A program made the translations under genes and the position numbers. The notes under the pieces were generated by a model. That model was not told where the DNA came from and ran no database searches. It saw nothing but the letters and a program-made list of their open reading frames with translations. A stretch of 38,248 nt of DNA from Fusobacterium_C necrophorum. Its GTDB lineage: Bacteria > Fusobacteriota > Fusobacteriia > Fusobacteriales > Fusobacteriaceae. Shown here in pieces: positions 31,376 to 38,248 of this stretch; the first letter of the stretch is position 1; every line of letters starts with the position of its first letter. The stretch is taken from assembly GCF_900104395.1 (NCBI RefSeq), contig NZ_FMXX01000027.1; one strand, given 5' to 3'.

Positions 31376-32321
31376 AAGAAAAGTAGAAGATATTGAAGAA
31401 AAAATAAAAGAATTAGAAATTTTTTCTGCAGAAAAAGGAATTCCTTTAGGAGAGGAGATTCAAAAATTAAAAGATTTTCGGGATCAATTTTTGGAGGAAA
31501 TTTACAAAGAAGTGACGGATTGGGACAAAGTTTCTATTTCCAGACATCCTATGAGGCCGCATACTGTAGACTATATAGAATATTTAGTGGAGGATTTCGT
31601 AGAACTCCATGGAGATCGATTGTTTCGAGATGATCCTGCCATTGTAGGAGGACTTGGGAAAATTGACGGGAAAGCGATGATGATTATCGGTCATGAGAAA
31701 GGACGAGGAACCGAAGATAAGATTAAAAGAAATTTTGGAATGGCAAATCCGGAGGGATATCGAAAAGCTCTTCGTCTATTCCATATGGCAGAAAGATTTC
31801 ACCTTCCTGTGTTGGTTTTGATTGATACCGCAGGAGCTTATCCGGGCTTAGAGGCAGAACAAAATGGACAAGGAGAGGCTATTGCAAGAAATTTAATGGA
31901 AATGAGTGATTTGAAAACTCCTATTATTTCCGTTGTCATCGGAGAAGGAGGCTCCGGAGGAGCTATTGGATTAGGAGTTGCCGACAAGGTATATATGTTG
32001 GAATATTCTATCTATTCTGTGATCTCTCCGGAAGGCTGTGCGGCTATTCTATTTAAAGATTCTTCTAAGGCTCCAGAAGCAGCTCAAAATTTAAAGATAT
32101 CCGCTCAGAATTTATTGAGATTGGGAGTGATCGATGGGATTGTTCCTGAATCTTTGGGAGGAGCCCATAGAGATCCGAAACGAACGGCAATTAACCTAAA
32201 AAATATAATTTTATCATCATTTCAAGAATTAGAACAAATTCCATTGGAAGATTTATTGAAAAATCGTTATAATAAATTTAGAAAGATGGGAAAGTTTAAA
32301 ACAAAAATAGAAGGGGAGTAA
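31365..32321 (+). CDS. accA: acetyl-CoA carboxylase carboxyltransferase subunit alpha
   Basis: 318 aa, normal AccA length. An N-terminal helical region is followed by the core with HGDRLFRDDPAIVGG, GHEKGRGT, DTAGAYPGLEAEQNGQGEAI and GEGGSGGAIGLGVAD. Partner of AccD, co-translated from an 11-base overlap, with GGGGG as a weak ribosome site. pfkA follows four bases after the stop. Confidence 0.97.
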   Translation: MEFERKVEDIEEKIKELEIFSAEKGIPLGEEIQKLKDFRDQFLEEIYKEVTDWDKVSISRHPMRPHTVDYIEYLVEDFVELHGDRLFRDDPAIVGGLGKIDGKAMMIIGHEKGRGTEDKIKRNFGMANPEGYRKALRLFHMAERFHLPVLVLIDTAGAYPGLEAEQNGQGEAIARNLMEMSDLKTPIISVVIGEGGSGGAIGLGVADKVYMLEYSIYSVISPEGCAAILFKDSSKAPEAAQNLKISAQNLLRLGVIDGIVPESLGGAHRDPKRTAINLKNIILSSFQELEQIPLEDLLKNRYNKFRKMGKFKTKIEGE

Positions 32322-32325
32322 TGTG

Positions 32326-33297
32326 ATGATAGAAAGAAAAATAGCCATTATGACAAGTGGAGGAGATTCGCCTGGAATGAATGCCGCCATTCGGGCAGCT
32401 GCCAAAACAGCGATGTCAAAAGGCATGATTGTTTATGGAGTTCGAAGAGGATATTTAGGAATGTTGAATGATGAAATTTTTCTTATGACAGGACAATTTG
32501 CTTCAGGAATTGTTGACAAAGGCGGAACAGTATTGTTGACGGCTCGTTGTGATGAGTTTCGAGAAGAAAAATTTAGAGCGATTGCTGCAAATAATTTAAA
32601 AAAGAGAGGAATTGAAGGATTGGTTGTTATCGGAGGGGATGGTTCCTATCATGGAGCAGACTTATTGTATCGGGAGCATGGAATCAAAGTTATAGGAATC
32701 CCTGGAACCATTGATAATGACATCAAAGGAACTCAATTTACTTTAGGATTTGATACCTGCTTAAATACAATTTTAGATGCAATTTCTAAAATTCGGGATA
32801 CTGCTACTTCTCACGAAAGAACTATTTTAGTGGAAGTTATGGGAAGATCTGCCGGAGATTTAGCCTTACAAGCTTGCATTGCCGGCGGGGGAGATGGAAT
32901 TATGATTCCGGAAATGGATAATCCGATAGAATTGTTGGCCTTACAGTTAAAAGAAAGAAGAAAATCCGGAAAGTTACATGACATTGTATTGGTAGCAGAA
33001 GGGGTTGGAAGAGTTTATGAAATTGAGAAGGAATTGACAGGAAGAATTTCTTCCGAAATCCGAAGTGTTGTATTGGGACATGTGCAAAGAGGAGGAACTC
33101 CTTCCGGTTTCGATAGAATGTTAGCAAGCCGTATGGGGCATAAGGCTATAGAGTTATTGGAGCAAGATCAAGGTGGACTGATGATTGGTTTGGAAGGAAT
33201 TGAGTTAGTAACTCATCCTATTGATTATGCTTGGAATGGAGAAAGAAGAACAAATCTGGATACGGATTATGAGTTGGCATTGTTGCTTGCAAAATAG
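32326..33297 (+). CDS. pfkA: 6-phosphofructokinase (ATP-dependent)
   Basis: 323 aa, typical of the allosteric bacterial PfkA. TSGGDSPGMNAAIR at the N-terminus binds ATP, followed by GGDGSYHGA, the catalytic TIDNDIKGT, GRSAGDLAL and GHVQRGGTPSGFDR. The GGDG motif (rather than GGEG) fits ATP use rather than pyrophosphate. I prefer the ATG at 32326 over the adjacent GTG at 32323 because GGGGAG (32313-32318) is then seven bases away. The order accD-accA-pfkA is also found in Firmicutes. Confidence 0.96.
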   Translation: MIERKIAIMTSGGDSPGMNAAIRAAAKTAMSKGMIVYGVRRGYLGMLNDEIFLMTGQFASGIVDKGGTVLLTARCDEFREEKFRAIAANNLKKRGIEGLVVIGGDGSYHGADLLYREHGIKVIGIPGTIDNDIKGTQFTLGFDTCLNTILDAISKIRDTATSHERTILVEVMGRSAGDLALQACIAGGGDGIMIPEMDNPIELLALQLKERRKSGKLHDIVLVAEGVGRVYEIEKELTGRISSEIRSVVLGHVQRGGTPSGFDRMLASRMGHKAIELLEQDQGGLMIGLEGIELVTHPIDYAWNGERRTNLDTDYELALLLAK

Positions 33298-33315
33298 GAA
33301 GAGGGAGGCTGAAAT

Positions 33316-33618
33316 ATGGTTGATAATGTCTTGGAATTGGTGAGAAAAGAAAGAAGAAAAAATCAAATTCGAAGAGAAATAGAAGATAATGACAGAAAGA
33401 TTCGAGATAACAGAAAAAGAGTGGAATTACTGTCGAATTTAAAAGGATACTTATCTGCCAATATGAGCTATGAAGATATTTTGGATATTATAGACAATAT
33501 GAGTTCAGACTATGAAGATAGAGTGGATGACTACATTATTCGAAATGCAGAACTTGGAAAAGAACGACGAGAAATTAATAAAACTGTGAAAGATTTGAAA
33601 AAAAGTATGGTAGAATAA
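33316..33618 (+). CDS. small charged coiled-coil protein of unknown function
   Basis: 100 aa, very rich in Arg, Lys, Glu and Asp, and predicted as two helices (about residues 3-48 and 60-98) separated by a hinge near GYLSANMSYEDIL. No signal peptide or membrane segment, so cytoplasmic. GAGGGAGG precedes the ATG. It lies between pfkA and recR; recR begins two bases after its stop. In many bacteria the gene before recR is ybaB, but this sequence does not look like YbaB. I do not recognise the family. Confidence 0.75.
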   Translation: MVDNVLELVRKERRKNQIRREIEDNDRKIRDNRKRVELLSNLKGYLSANMSYEDILDIIDNMSSDYEDRVDDYIIRNAELGKERREINKTVKDLKKSMVE

Positions 33619-33619
33619 A

Positions 33620-34213
33620 ATGGCGATAAAAAGTTTAGAACGTTTGATTGATCAATTTCATAAATTACCCGGAATTGGAAGGAAGTCGGCGACAAGATTA
33701 GGATTTCATATTTTGGATTATTCCGAACAAGAAATCGAGGATTTTATTCAGGCATTGGAAGATGTAAAAGGAAAAATTAAACGTTGTCCGGTTTGTGGTG
33801 ATTATTGTGAGGACAGTTTGTGTCCTATCTGTGCTGATGAGGCAAGAGATCGCAGAAGCATTTGCATCGTGGAGGATAGCAGAGATGTCATTTCCTTGGA
33901 GAAAACAGGTAAATATCGGGGCTTATATCATATCTTAGGAGGAAAATTGGCACCTTTACAAGGGGTTACTCCAGATAAATTAAATCTGAAAACTTTATTA
34001 GAAAGAATTACAAAAGAGGAAATCCAAGAAATTATATTAGCCTTGAATCCTGATTTAGAGGGAGAAACTACGGCGATGTATCTGGTGAAATTACTAAAAC
34101 CTTTCGATATTCGTATCACGAAGATTGCAAGTGGAATTCCTATGGGAGGAAATTTAGAATTTGCAGATAGTGCAACGATAGCAAGAGCTTTGGATGCAAG
34201 GCAAGAAGTCTAA
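33620..34213 (+). CDS. recR: recombination mediator RecR
   Basis: 197 aa. HhH motif HKLPGIGRKSATRLGFHIL near residue 14, a four-Cys zinc finger (C56, C59, C68, C71), then a Toprim domain with the SICIVEDSRDV start and NPDLEGETTAMYL. RecR with RecO loads RecA onto SSB-coated gaps. No Shine-Dalgarno sequence precedes the ATG; it starts two bases after the previous stop, so translation is probably coupled. A terminator follows. Confidence 0.96.
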   Translation: MAIKSLERLIDQFHKLPGIGRKSATRLGFHILDYSEQEIEDFIQALEDVKGKIKRCPVCGDYCEDSLCPICADEARDRRSICIVEDSRDVISLEKTGKYRGLYHILGGKLAPLQGVTPDKLNLKTLLERITKEEIQEIILALNPDLEGETTAMYLVKLLKPFDIRITKIASGIPMGGNLEFADSATIARALDARQEV

Positions 34214-34245
34214 ACTTCCCTACAAAAAAAGAAAATAAGAAAAAC

Positions 34246-34275
34246 AAAAAACCTAGAAAATGCTAGGTTTTTTTC
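34246..34275 (+). terminator. Rho-independent terminator after recR
   Basis: AAAAAACCTAG (34246-34256) pairs with CTAGGTTTTTT (34263-34273) around a 6-nt loop and runs into T's. It closes the accD-to-recR unit. Confidence 0.9.
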
Positions 34276-34371
34276 ATTTGGGAACGAACAAGAATAAAAA
34301 TGGATTGTTATCTACCTCATTTTTTTTCTTTATGATACCATAAGGACATAGAAAAAAAGGGGGAGATAGCA

Positions 34372-35298
34372 ATGAAAAAAATGATACTATGGATTGCTTT
34401 ATTATTGGGAATTTCTGTTACATGTATGGCGGAAAAAGAGATTCAAATTGGAATTACACAAATTATTGAGCATCCATCTCTGGATGCGGCTCGAAAAGGA
34501 CTGGAGAAGGCTTTACAGAAGAATTTGGGAAAGAAAGTAAAAATAGAATATCAAAGTGCTCAGGGAGATTTCGGAACGGCTCAATTGATCGCAAAATCCT
34601 ATGTAAATTCGAAAAAAGATGTGATTGTTGCAATTTCCACTCCAAGTGCTCAGGCAGCTTTGAATGCGACAAAACAAATTCCCATCGTCTATACGGCGGT
34701 GACGGATCCTAAAATAGCTGGACTTTCCGGGAAAAATATTACAGGAACGACAGACATGTCTCCTTTAGAAGAGCAATTGAACTTATTGAAATATTTATTG
34801 CCAAAAGCGAAGAAAGTAGGTTTTTTATACAATCCTAGCGAGCAAAATTCTGTTTCTTTATTGAAGCAATTTACAATCTTGGCTAAGGAAAGGCAGTTGC
34901 AAGTCATCGAGAAAGGAGTAAATACAGTTAACGATATGAATTTGGCTCTCAATTCTCTTCTAGGACAGGTGGATGTCTTGTATATTCCAACAGATAACTT
35001 GGTAACTTCGTCAGAATCTTTGTTAATTCAACGAGCAAACCGAAAAAATGTTCCGGTTATTGCTTCTGTAGAATCAAGTGTCAAAAAAGGTGCTTTGGCC
35101 ACTGTCAGTATCGATTACGAGAAATTGGGCTATCAAACGGGAGAAAGAATTCTGGAAATTTTGAAAGGAAAATCTCCAAATCAGATTCAAGTGGAGGGAT
35201 TGCGAGAAACAACCTTGGTAATCAATGAAAGAATTGCAAAAAAATATGGAATTTCTGTCAAACAAGAAGTATTCAAGGGGGCTGTTCTTTATGAATAA
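34372..35298 (+). CDS. ABC importer substrate-binding protein, TrpX-like family
   Basis: 308 aa. The signal peptide probably cleaves after TCMA; the Cys there is not in a good lipobox. The mature part has the ABC_sub_bind layout seen in TrpX: QIGITQIIEHPSLDAARKG at the start, ISTPSAQAALNATKQIPIVYTAVTDP, then KVGFLYNPSEQNS. The family includes streptococcal TrpX (tryptophan/histidine uptake), but substrates differ among members. Permease and ATPase follow, giving a complete importer. GGGGGAGA precedes the ATG. Confidence 0.88.
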   Translation: MKKMILWIALLLGISVTCMAEKEIQIGITQIIEHPSLDAARKGLEKALQKNLGKKVKIEYQSAQGDFGTAQLIAKSYVNSKKDVIVAISTPSAQAALNATKQIPIVYTAVTDPKIAGLSGKNITGTTDMSPLEEQLNLLKYLLPKAKKVGFLYNPSEQNSVSLLKQFTILAKERQLQVIEKGVNTVNDMNLALNSLLGQVDVLYIPTDNLVTSSESLLIQRANRKNVPVIASVESSVKKGALATVSIDYEKLGYQTGERILEILKGKSPNQIQVEGLRETTLVINERIAKKYGISVKQEVFKGAVLYE

Positions 35299-35319
35299 AA
35301 AAGAAAAGAGGGGATTATT

Positions 35320-36150
35320 ATGTTAGTGGCGACTTTAGAGCAGAGCCTTATTTTCGCAATCATGGTCCTGGGGGTCTATTTATCTTTTAAAATATTAAAT
35401 TTTCCAGATATGACTGTTGACGGAAGTTTTCCTTTGGGAGCTGCCGTTTCGGCAAGACTCTTGATGGAGGGAGTAAACCCCTATATAACTTTGTTATTCG
35501 CTCTATTTAGTGGGGCTTTTGCAGGGGCGATTACAGGAATTCTTCACAGTAAGCTAAAAATTCAGGACTTATTGACAGGAATTTTGGTTATGACAGCACT
35601 ATATAGTGTCAATTTGAGAATTATGGGAAAATCCAATATTCCTTTGTTCGAAGTGGATACGATTTTTCAGGAGGAATACCCTATTCTATGTGTTACTTTA
35701 CTTTTATTGTGTTTTGCTAAAATAGCACTGGATTACATTTTAAAAACGAAATTTGGTTTTATGTTACGAGCTCTGGGAAATAATGCGAATTTAGTACTTT
35801 CTTTGGGAGTGAATGAAAAGAGATACAAAATATACGGACTTATGATAGCCAACGCTTTGGTTGCTTTCGCGGGAGCAGTATTGGCACAATATCAGGGATT
35901 TGCAGATATTGGTATGGGGACGGGGACTATTGTCATCGGTTTGGCTTCCATTATTATTGGAGAAACCTTGTTTCGTGGAAAAATAAGAATTACGGGGACT
36001 ATGATAGCCATTATCGGTTCTTTGATTTATCGAGGAATTATTGCTCTAAGCTTAATGCTAGGTTTGAATGCGAGCGATTTGAAATTGATGACTTCCGTGA
36101 TTGTAATTTTAGTTCTTTGTTTGCAACATTATAAAAAAAGGAGGAGATGA
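35320..36150 (+). CDS. ABC importer permease, TrpY-like
   Basis: 276 aa with about eight membrane helices. Conserved segments include LSFKILNFPDMTVDGSFPLG near residue 21 and the coupling region FGFMLRALGNNANLVLSLGVN, as in branched-chain-type (BPD_transp_2) permeases of the TrpXYZ group. It lies 21 nt after the binding protein and eight bases before the ATPase. Confidence 0.9.
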   Translation: MLVATLEQSLIFAIMVLGVYLSFKILNFPDMTVDGSFPLGAAVSARLLMEGVNPYITLLFALFSGAFAGAITGILHSKLKIQDLLTGILVMTALYSVNLRIMGKSNIPLFEVDTIFQEEYPILCVTLLLLCFAKIALDYILKTKFGFMLRALGNNANLVLSLGVNEKRYKIYGLMIANALVAFAGAVLAQYQGFADIGMGTGTIVIGLASIIIGETLFRGKIRITGTMIAIIGSLIYRGIIALSLMLGLNASDLKLMTSVIVILVLCLQHYKKRRR

Positions 36151-36157
36151 TGAGAGT

Positions 36158-36934
36158 ATGATATGTTTGGAAAATATAAGTAAGACATTTTATTCCGCTT
36201 TTGGAGAGCCTAAAAAAGTATTTCAGGGACTAAATTTGGAAATTCAGGATGAAGATTTCATTTCTGTTATAGGAAGTAATGGGGCTGGAAAATCAACTCT
36301 TTTAGATAGCATTACAGGAAATGTTAGCCTTGATGAGGGAGAAATTAAAATTGATGGAAAAAATATTTGTCATTTAGAAAGATATAAGAGAGGGAGATTT
36401 ATTTCAAAAGTGTACCAAGATCCAAGTTTAAGTACAGCACCTTCCATGACTATTTTTGAAAATTTGTCTATGGCGGACAACAAAGGAAAATGCTTTGGCT
36501 TGTCTTTCGGAGCCAATCATAGGAGGAAAGAATATTATCAATTTCTTTTAAAAAAACTAGATTTGGGCTTAGAGAATGTTATGGATACGGAAGTACAATA
36601 TTTATCGGGAGGACAAAGGCAATGTTTAGCTTTGGTAATGGCAACTTTACATCGTCCGAAAATATTGTTACTAGATGAACATACCGCTGCTTTGGATCCC
36701 AAAACTTCCAAATTGATTATGGAAAGAACCGAAAACCTTGTGAAGGAGAAGAAAATTGCCACCTTAATGATCACTCATAATTTACAAGATGCAATACGAT
36801 ACGGAAATCGTCTGATTATGCTTCATGACGGAAAAATTATTTTAGATATTCGAGGGAAAGAAAAGGAAGTACTAAGTGTAGAACACTTGATGAAATTATT
36901 TCAGGAAAAAGCGACGTACAGTGATGTCATATAA
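36158..36934 (+). CDS. ABC importer ATPase, TrpZ-like
   Basis: 258 aa. Walker A is GSNGAGKST near residue 43, the signature is LSGGQRQCLALVM and Walker B is ILLLDEHTAALDP. The H-loop is in LMITHNLQDA. It powers the importer formed with the two genes upstream. AAGGAGG (36138-36144) is 13 nt from the ATG, longer than usual, so expression may depend on coupling to the permease. Confidence 0.92.
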   Translation: MICLENISKTFYSAFGEPKKVFQGLNLEIQDEDFISVIGSNGAGKSTLLDSITGNVSLDEGEIKIDGKNICHLERYKRGRFISKVYQDPSLSTAPSMTIFENLSMADNKGKCFGLSFGANHRRKEYYQFLLKKLDLGLENVMDTEVQYLSGGQRQCLALVMATLHRPKILLLDEHTAALDPKTSKLIMERTENLVKEKKIATLMITHNLQDAIRYGNRLIMLHDGKIILDIRGKEKEVLSVEHLMKLFQEKATYSDVI

Positions 36935-36983
36935 AAAAGCTTATGATACTTCTTTTATAGTGATATGATACAAAAAGAAAGAG

Positions 36984-37012
36984 TTGAAAAAGAATTGTTT
37001 TTATACTATAAT
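36984..37012 (+). promoter_or_regulatory. sigma-70 promoter for the WYL regulator
   Basis: TTGAAA (36984-36989), a 17-nt spacer and TATAAT (37007-37012), 39 nt before the ATG. Upstream, ATGATAC occurs twice (about 36942 and 36964). Confidence 0.82.
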
Positions 37013-37051
37013 GATGAAAATATCCGATCAAAAATATAGGAGGAAGCTTAG

Positions 37052-37894
37052 ATGAAAAAAATTCGAGTCACTGTCCCGGAGGATATTTGGGATATTATGA
37101 AATACGATGAAGAAGAGTTTGGGATCAACAACAATAAGCTTTGTAACTATATTTTGGAAAAACTTAAATTCAATAAGAAAATAGAAACAGAAAAATTATT
37201 GGAGATGCAAGGGAGAACTTATAAAAAAATGATTCAATTTGATTTAAATGTGGCAAATAAAGAAATTTATTATGAGATTTTGAGAAGTAACGGGGTAGAA
37301 GTAGAAGCGGAGTATTTTCGAGAATTGTTTGAAGTATATTGCTCAAAATTTAAATACCAGCGAGAGTTATTTATCTATGAAGATAAGCTTCGGATGATTT
37401 TGGAAGCAATTCGATTGGAGAATAAAATAAAAATGAAATATTTTTCGGATATTTTAGAAGTTGAGCCTATTTTTATCCGAAGAGAAGAAAGAGGAGATGA
37501 AAATTTCCTTTTTTGTTATCATGAAAAAAGCAGCTCTTATCAAAATTATAAACTGAAGGAAATTGAGATTCTTTCGATACTTCCGGATAAGGTGAAAAAA
37601 AGAGATAAGAAACTGATTGAAAATATACGGAAAAGATACGATCCATTTCTAGGGAATGGAAATATTGTAAAAGTAAGATTGACAAAATTGGGAGAAAGCC
37701 TATTAAAAGGATTGACGAATTATAGACCGAAATTTTTGAAAAGAGAGGGAGATATTTTCTATTTTGAAGCGGCAAATGAGAGAGCAAAACTATATTTTAA
37801 AAGTTTTGGGAAAGAAGTAGAAATTCTGGAGCCCAAAGAACTACGGGAAGAAATTGTAGAGGAATTGGAAGAGATTTTGGAATTGTACCGATAA
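37052..37894 (+). CDS. WYL-domain regulator with N-terminal ribbon-helix-helix-like domain
   Basis: 280 aa. Residues 1-40 start MKKIRVTVPEDIWDIM and look like a ribbon-helix-helix DNA-binding fold rather than the winged helix usual in WYL regulators. Residues about 115-185 fit a WYL domain (IRLENKIKMKYFSDILEVEP, then FLFCYHEKSSSYQNYKLKEIE), although the W-Y-L triad itself is only loosely kept. Residues about 205-275 fit the WCX C-terminal domain, ending FGKEVEILEPKELREEI. Such proteins sense nucleic acids or nucleotides and control defence, repair or mobile genes. AGGAGGAAG precedes the ATG. It has its own promoter; an IS30-type element follows. Assignment is by pattern recognition. Confidence 0.68.
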   Translation: MKKIRVTVPEDIWDIMKYDEEEFGINNNKLCNYILEKLKFNKKIETEKLLEMQGRTYKKMIQFDLNVANKEIYYEILRSNGVEVEAEYFRELFEVYCSKFKYQRELFIYEDKLRMILEAIRLENKIKMKYFSDILEVEPIFIRREERGDENFLFCYHEKSSSYQNYKLKEIEILSILPDKVKKRDKKLIENIRKRYDPFLGNGNIVKVRLTKLGESLLKGLTNYRPKFLKREGDIFYFEAANERAKLYFKSFGKEVEILEPKELREEIVEELEEILELYR

Positions 37895-37951
37895 TTTTTA
37901 TTATTTTTTTTAAGTTGTAAAATAAAGTGTCACACTAAAATAAAATAAAAA

Positions 37952-38022
37952 GAACCATAAGTAGTTTTCTATGATATGATTAATTTGCCGATCAATCAAA
38001 AGGAGATAAACTACTATGGTTC
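37952..38022 (+). repeat. inverted repeat enclosing the transposase ribosome site and start codon
   Basis: GAACCATAAGTAGTTT (37952-37967) and AAACTACTATGGTTC (38008-38022) pair over 15 bp with one bulged base. The ATG at 38016 is inside the right arm and AAAGGAG (37999-38005) is in the 40-nt loop. An RNA entering from outside the element would hide the start codon. TATGAT boxes at 37970 and 37975 could start an internal transcript lacking the left arm. Confidence 0.72.
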
Positions 38023-38248
38023 AACAAAAGTATACTATAAAAAGAGAAAAAGGTAAACATTTAACTTCCATTGAAAGAGGAAAAATTGAAGCTTACTTTA
38101 AATTAGGGTATTCTAAAACTAAGATTGCTCAGTTAATTGATGTTTCTAGGAGAACTATTCAAAGAGAAATTAAAAGAGGTTGGGTAGAAGGATTACAAAA
38201 CTCTGATTTATCTCTTTACGACACATACTCTGCGCATAAAGCTCAAAG
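38016..38248 (+). CDS. IS30-family transposase, N-terminal part
   Basis: 77 complete codons, open to the window edge. The helix-turn-helix GKIEAYFKLGYSKTKIAQLI continuing into DVSRRTIQREIKRG is the typical N-terminus of IS30-family transposases, which bind the element's ends before a DDE catalytic domain (not in this window). The ATG has AAAGGAG ten bases upstream. Whether the gene is intact cannot be judged from here. Confidence 0.88.
   Translation, partial: MVQQKYTIKREKGKHLTSIERGKIEAYFKLGYSKTKIAQLIDVSRRTIQREIKRGWVEGLQNSDLSLYDTYSAHKAQ

Larger units (their letters stand above)
37905..38248 (+). mobile_element. IS30-family insertion sequence, left end (cut by window edge)
   Basis: An IS30-type transposase begins 122 nt after the WYL gene and runs off the window. 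The non-coding left part is A/T-rich and includes AGTGT-C-ACACT (about 37926-37936) and the start-codon inverted repeat. The exact left boundary and terminal inverted repeat cannot be fixed because the right end is not in the window; 37905 is only an estimate. Confidence 0.6.

Noticed and set aside
34276..34371. T-box or other leader for the TrpXYZ-like genes
   Set aside because: The interval is under 100 nt and lacks T-box elements or an antiterminator.

Overview
The window reads as chromosomal DNA of a low-GC, Gram-negative-type anaerobe, most likely a Fusobacterium. The evidence is a lipid A-type acyltransferase combined with Firmicute-like gene orders (accD-accA-pfkA, alr, HPr kinase), crotonase and 3-hydroxybutyryl-CoA dehydrogenase genes fitting butyrate metabolism, and codon use rich in AGA, GGA and AAA. 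Placement near the F. necrophorum/gonidiaformans group is a guess from base composition. Almost everything is on the + strand, densely packed, with many ATGA/GTGA overlaps and several GTG or TTG starts.

Layout. 1-370 is the end of an rRNA operon (23S tail, 5S, tRNA-Asn). 442-3335 holds maf, a small membrane protein and a split transketolase behind a perfect consensus promoter. 3455-9483 is one long run: ftsX, an EnvC-like hydrolase activator, nadK, recN, a degenerate Xer-like protein and era. 9560-12066 is mrp plus crt and hbd, ending in a terminator shared with the opposing lpxL-like gene (12089-13006). 13144-17638 is mtnN, folC, a Lys/Glu-rich membrane-anchored protein and a double-length HPr kinase. 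17752-17895 looks like an independent small RNA gene on the minus strand. Then come a DMT exporter, ptsG, alr, a DUF368/PopT-type lipid carrier translocase, an opposing ModA-like protein, dps, and three minus-strand tRNAs (Gly, Ala, Met). 24186-30281 is rapZ, uvrC, an RsbU-type phosphatase, yqhQ, an Rrf2 regulator and a lipoprotein. 30455-34213 is accD, accA, pfkA, a small coiled-coil protein and recR. 34372-36934 is a three-gene ABC importer of the TrpXYZ type. The window ends with a WYL-domain regulator and the left end of an IS30-family element, cut by the window edge.

Most genes are housekeeping: central carbon flow (transketolase, PfkA, PtsG, HprK), fatty-acid and butyrate metabolism, envelope and division (FtsX/EnvC, Alr, PopT, LpxL) and DNA maintenance (RecN, RecR, UvrC, Dps). 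No phage, defence island or CRISPR array was seen. The most unusual items are the tandem HprK with a decayed first copy and a possible internal start, the minus-strand RNA gene beside it, the Xer-like protein lacking its catalytic residues between recN and era, and an inverted repeat that would bury the start codon of the IS30 transposase.
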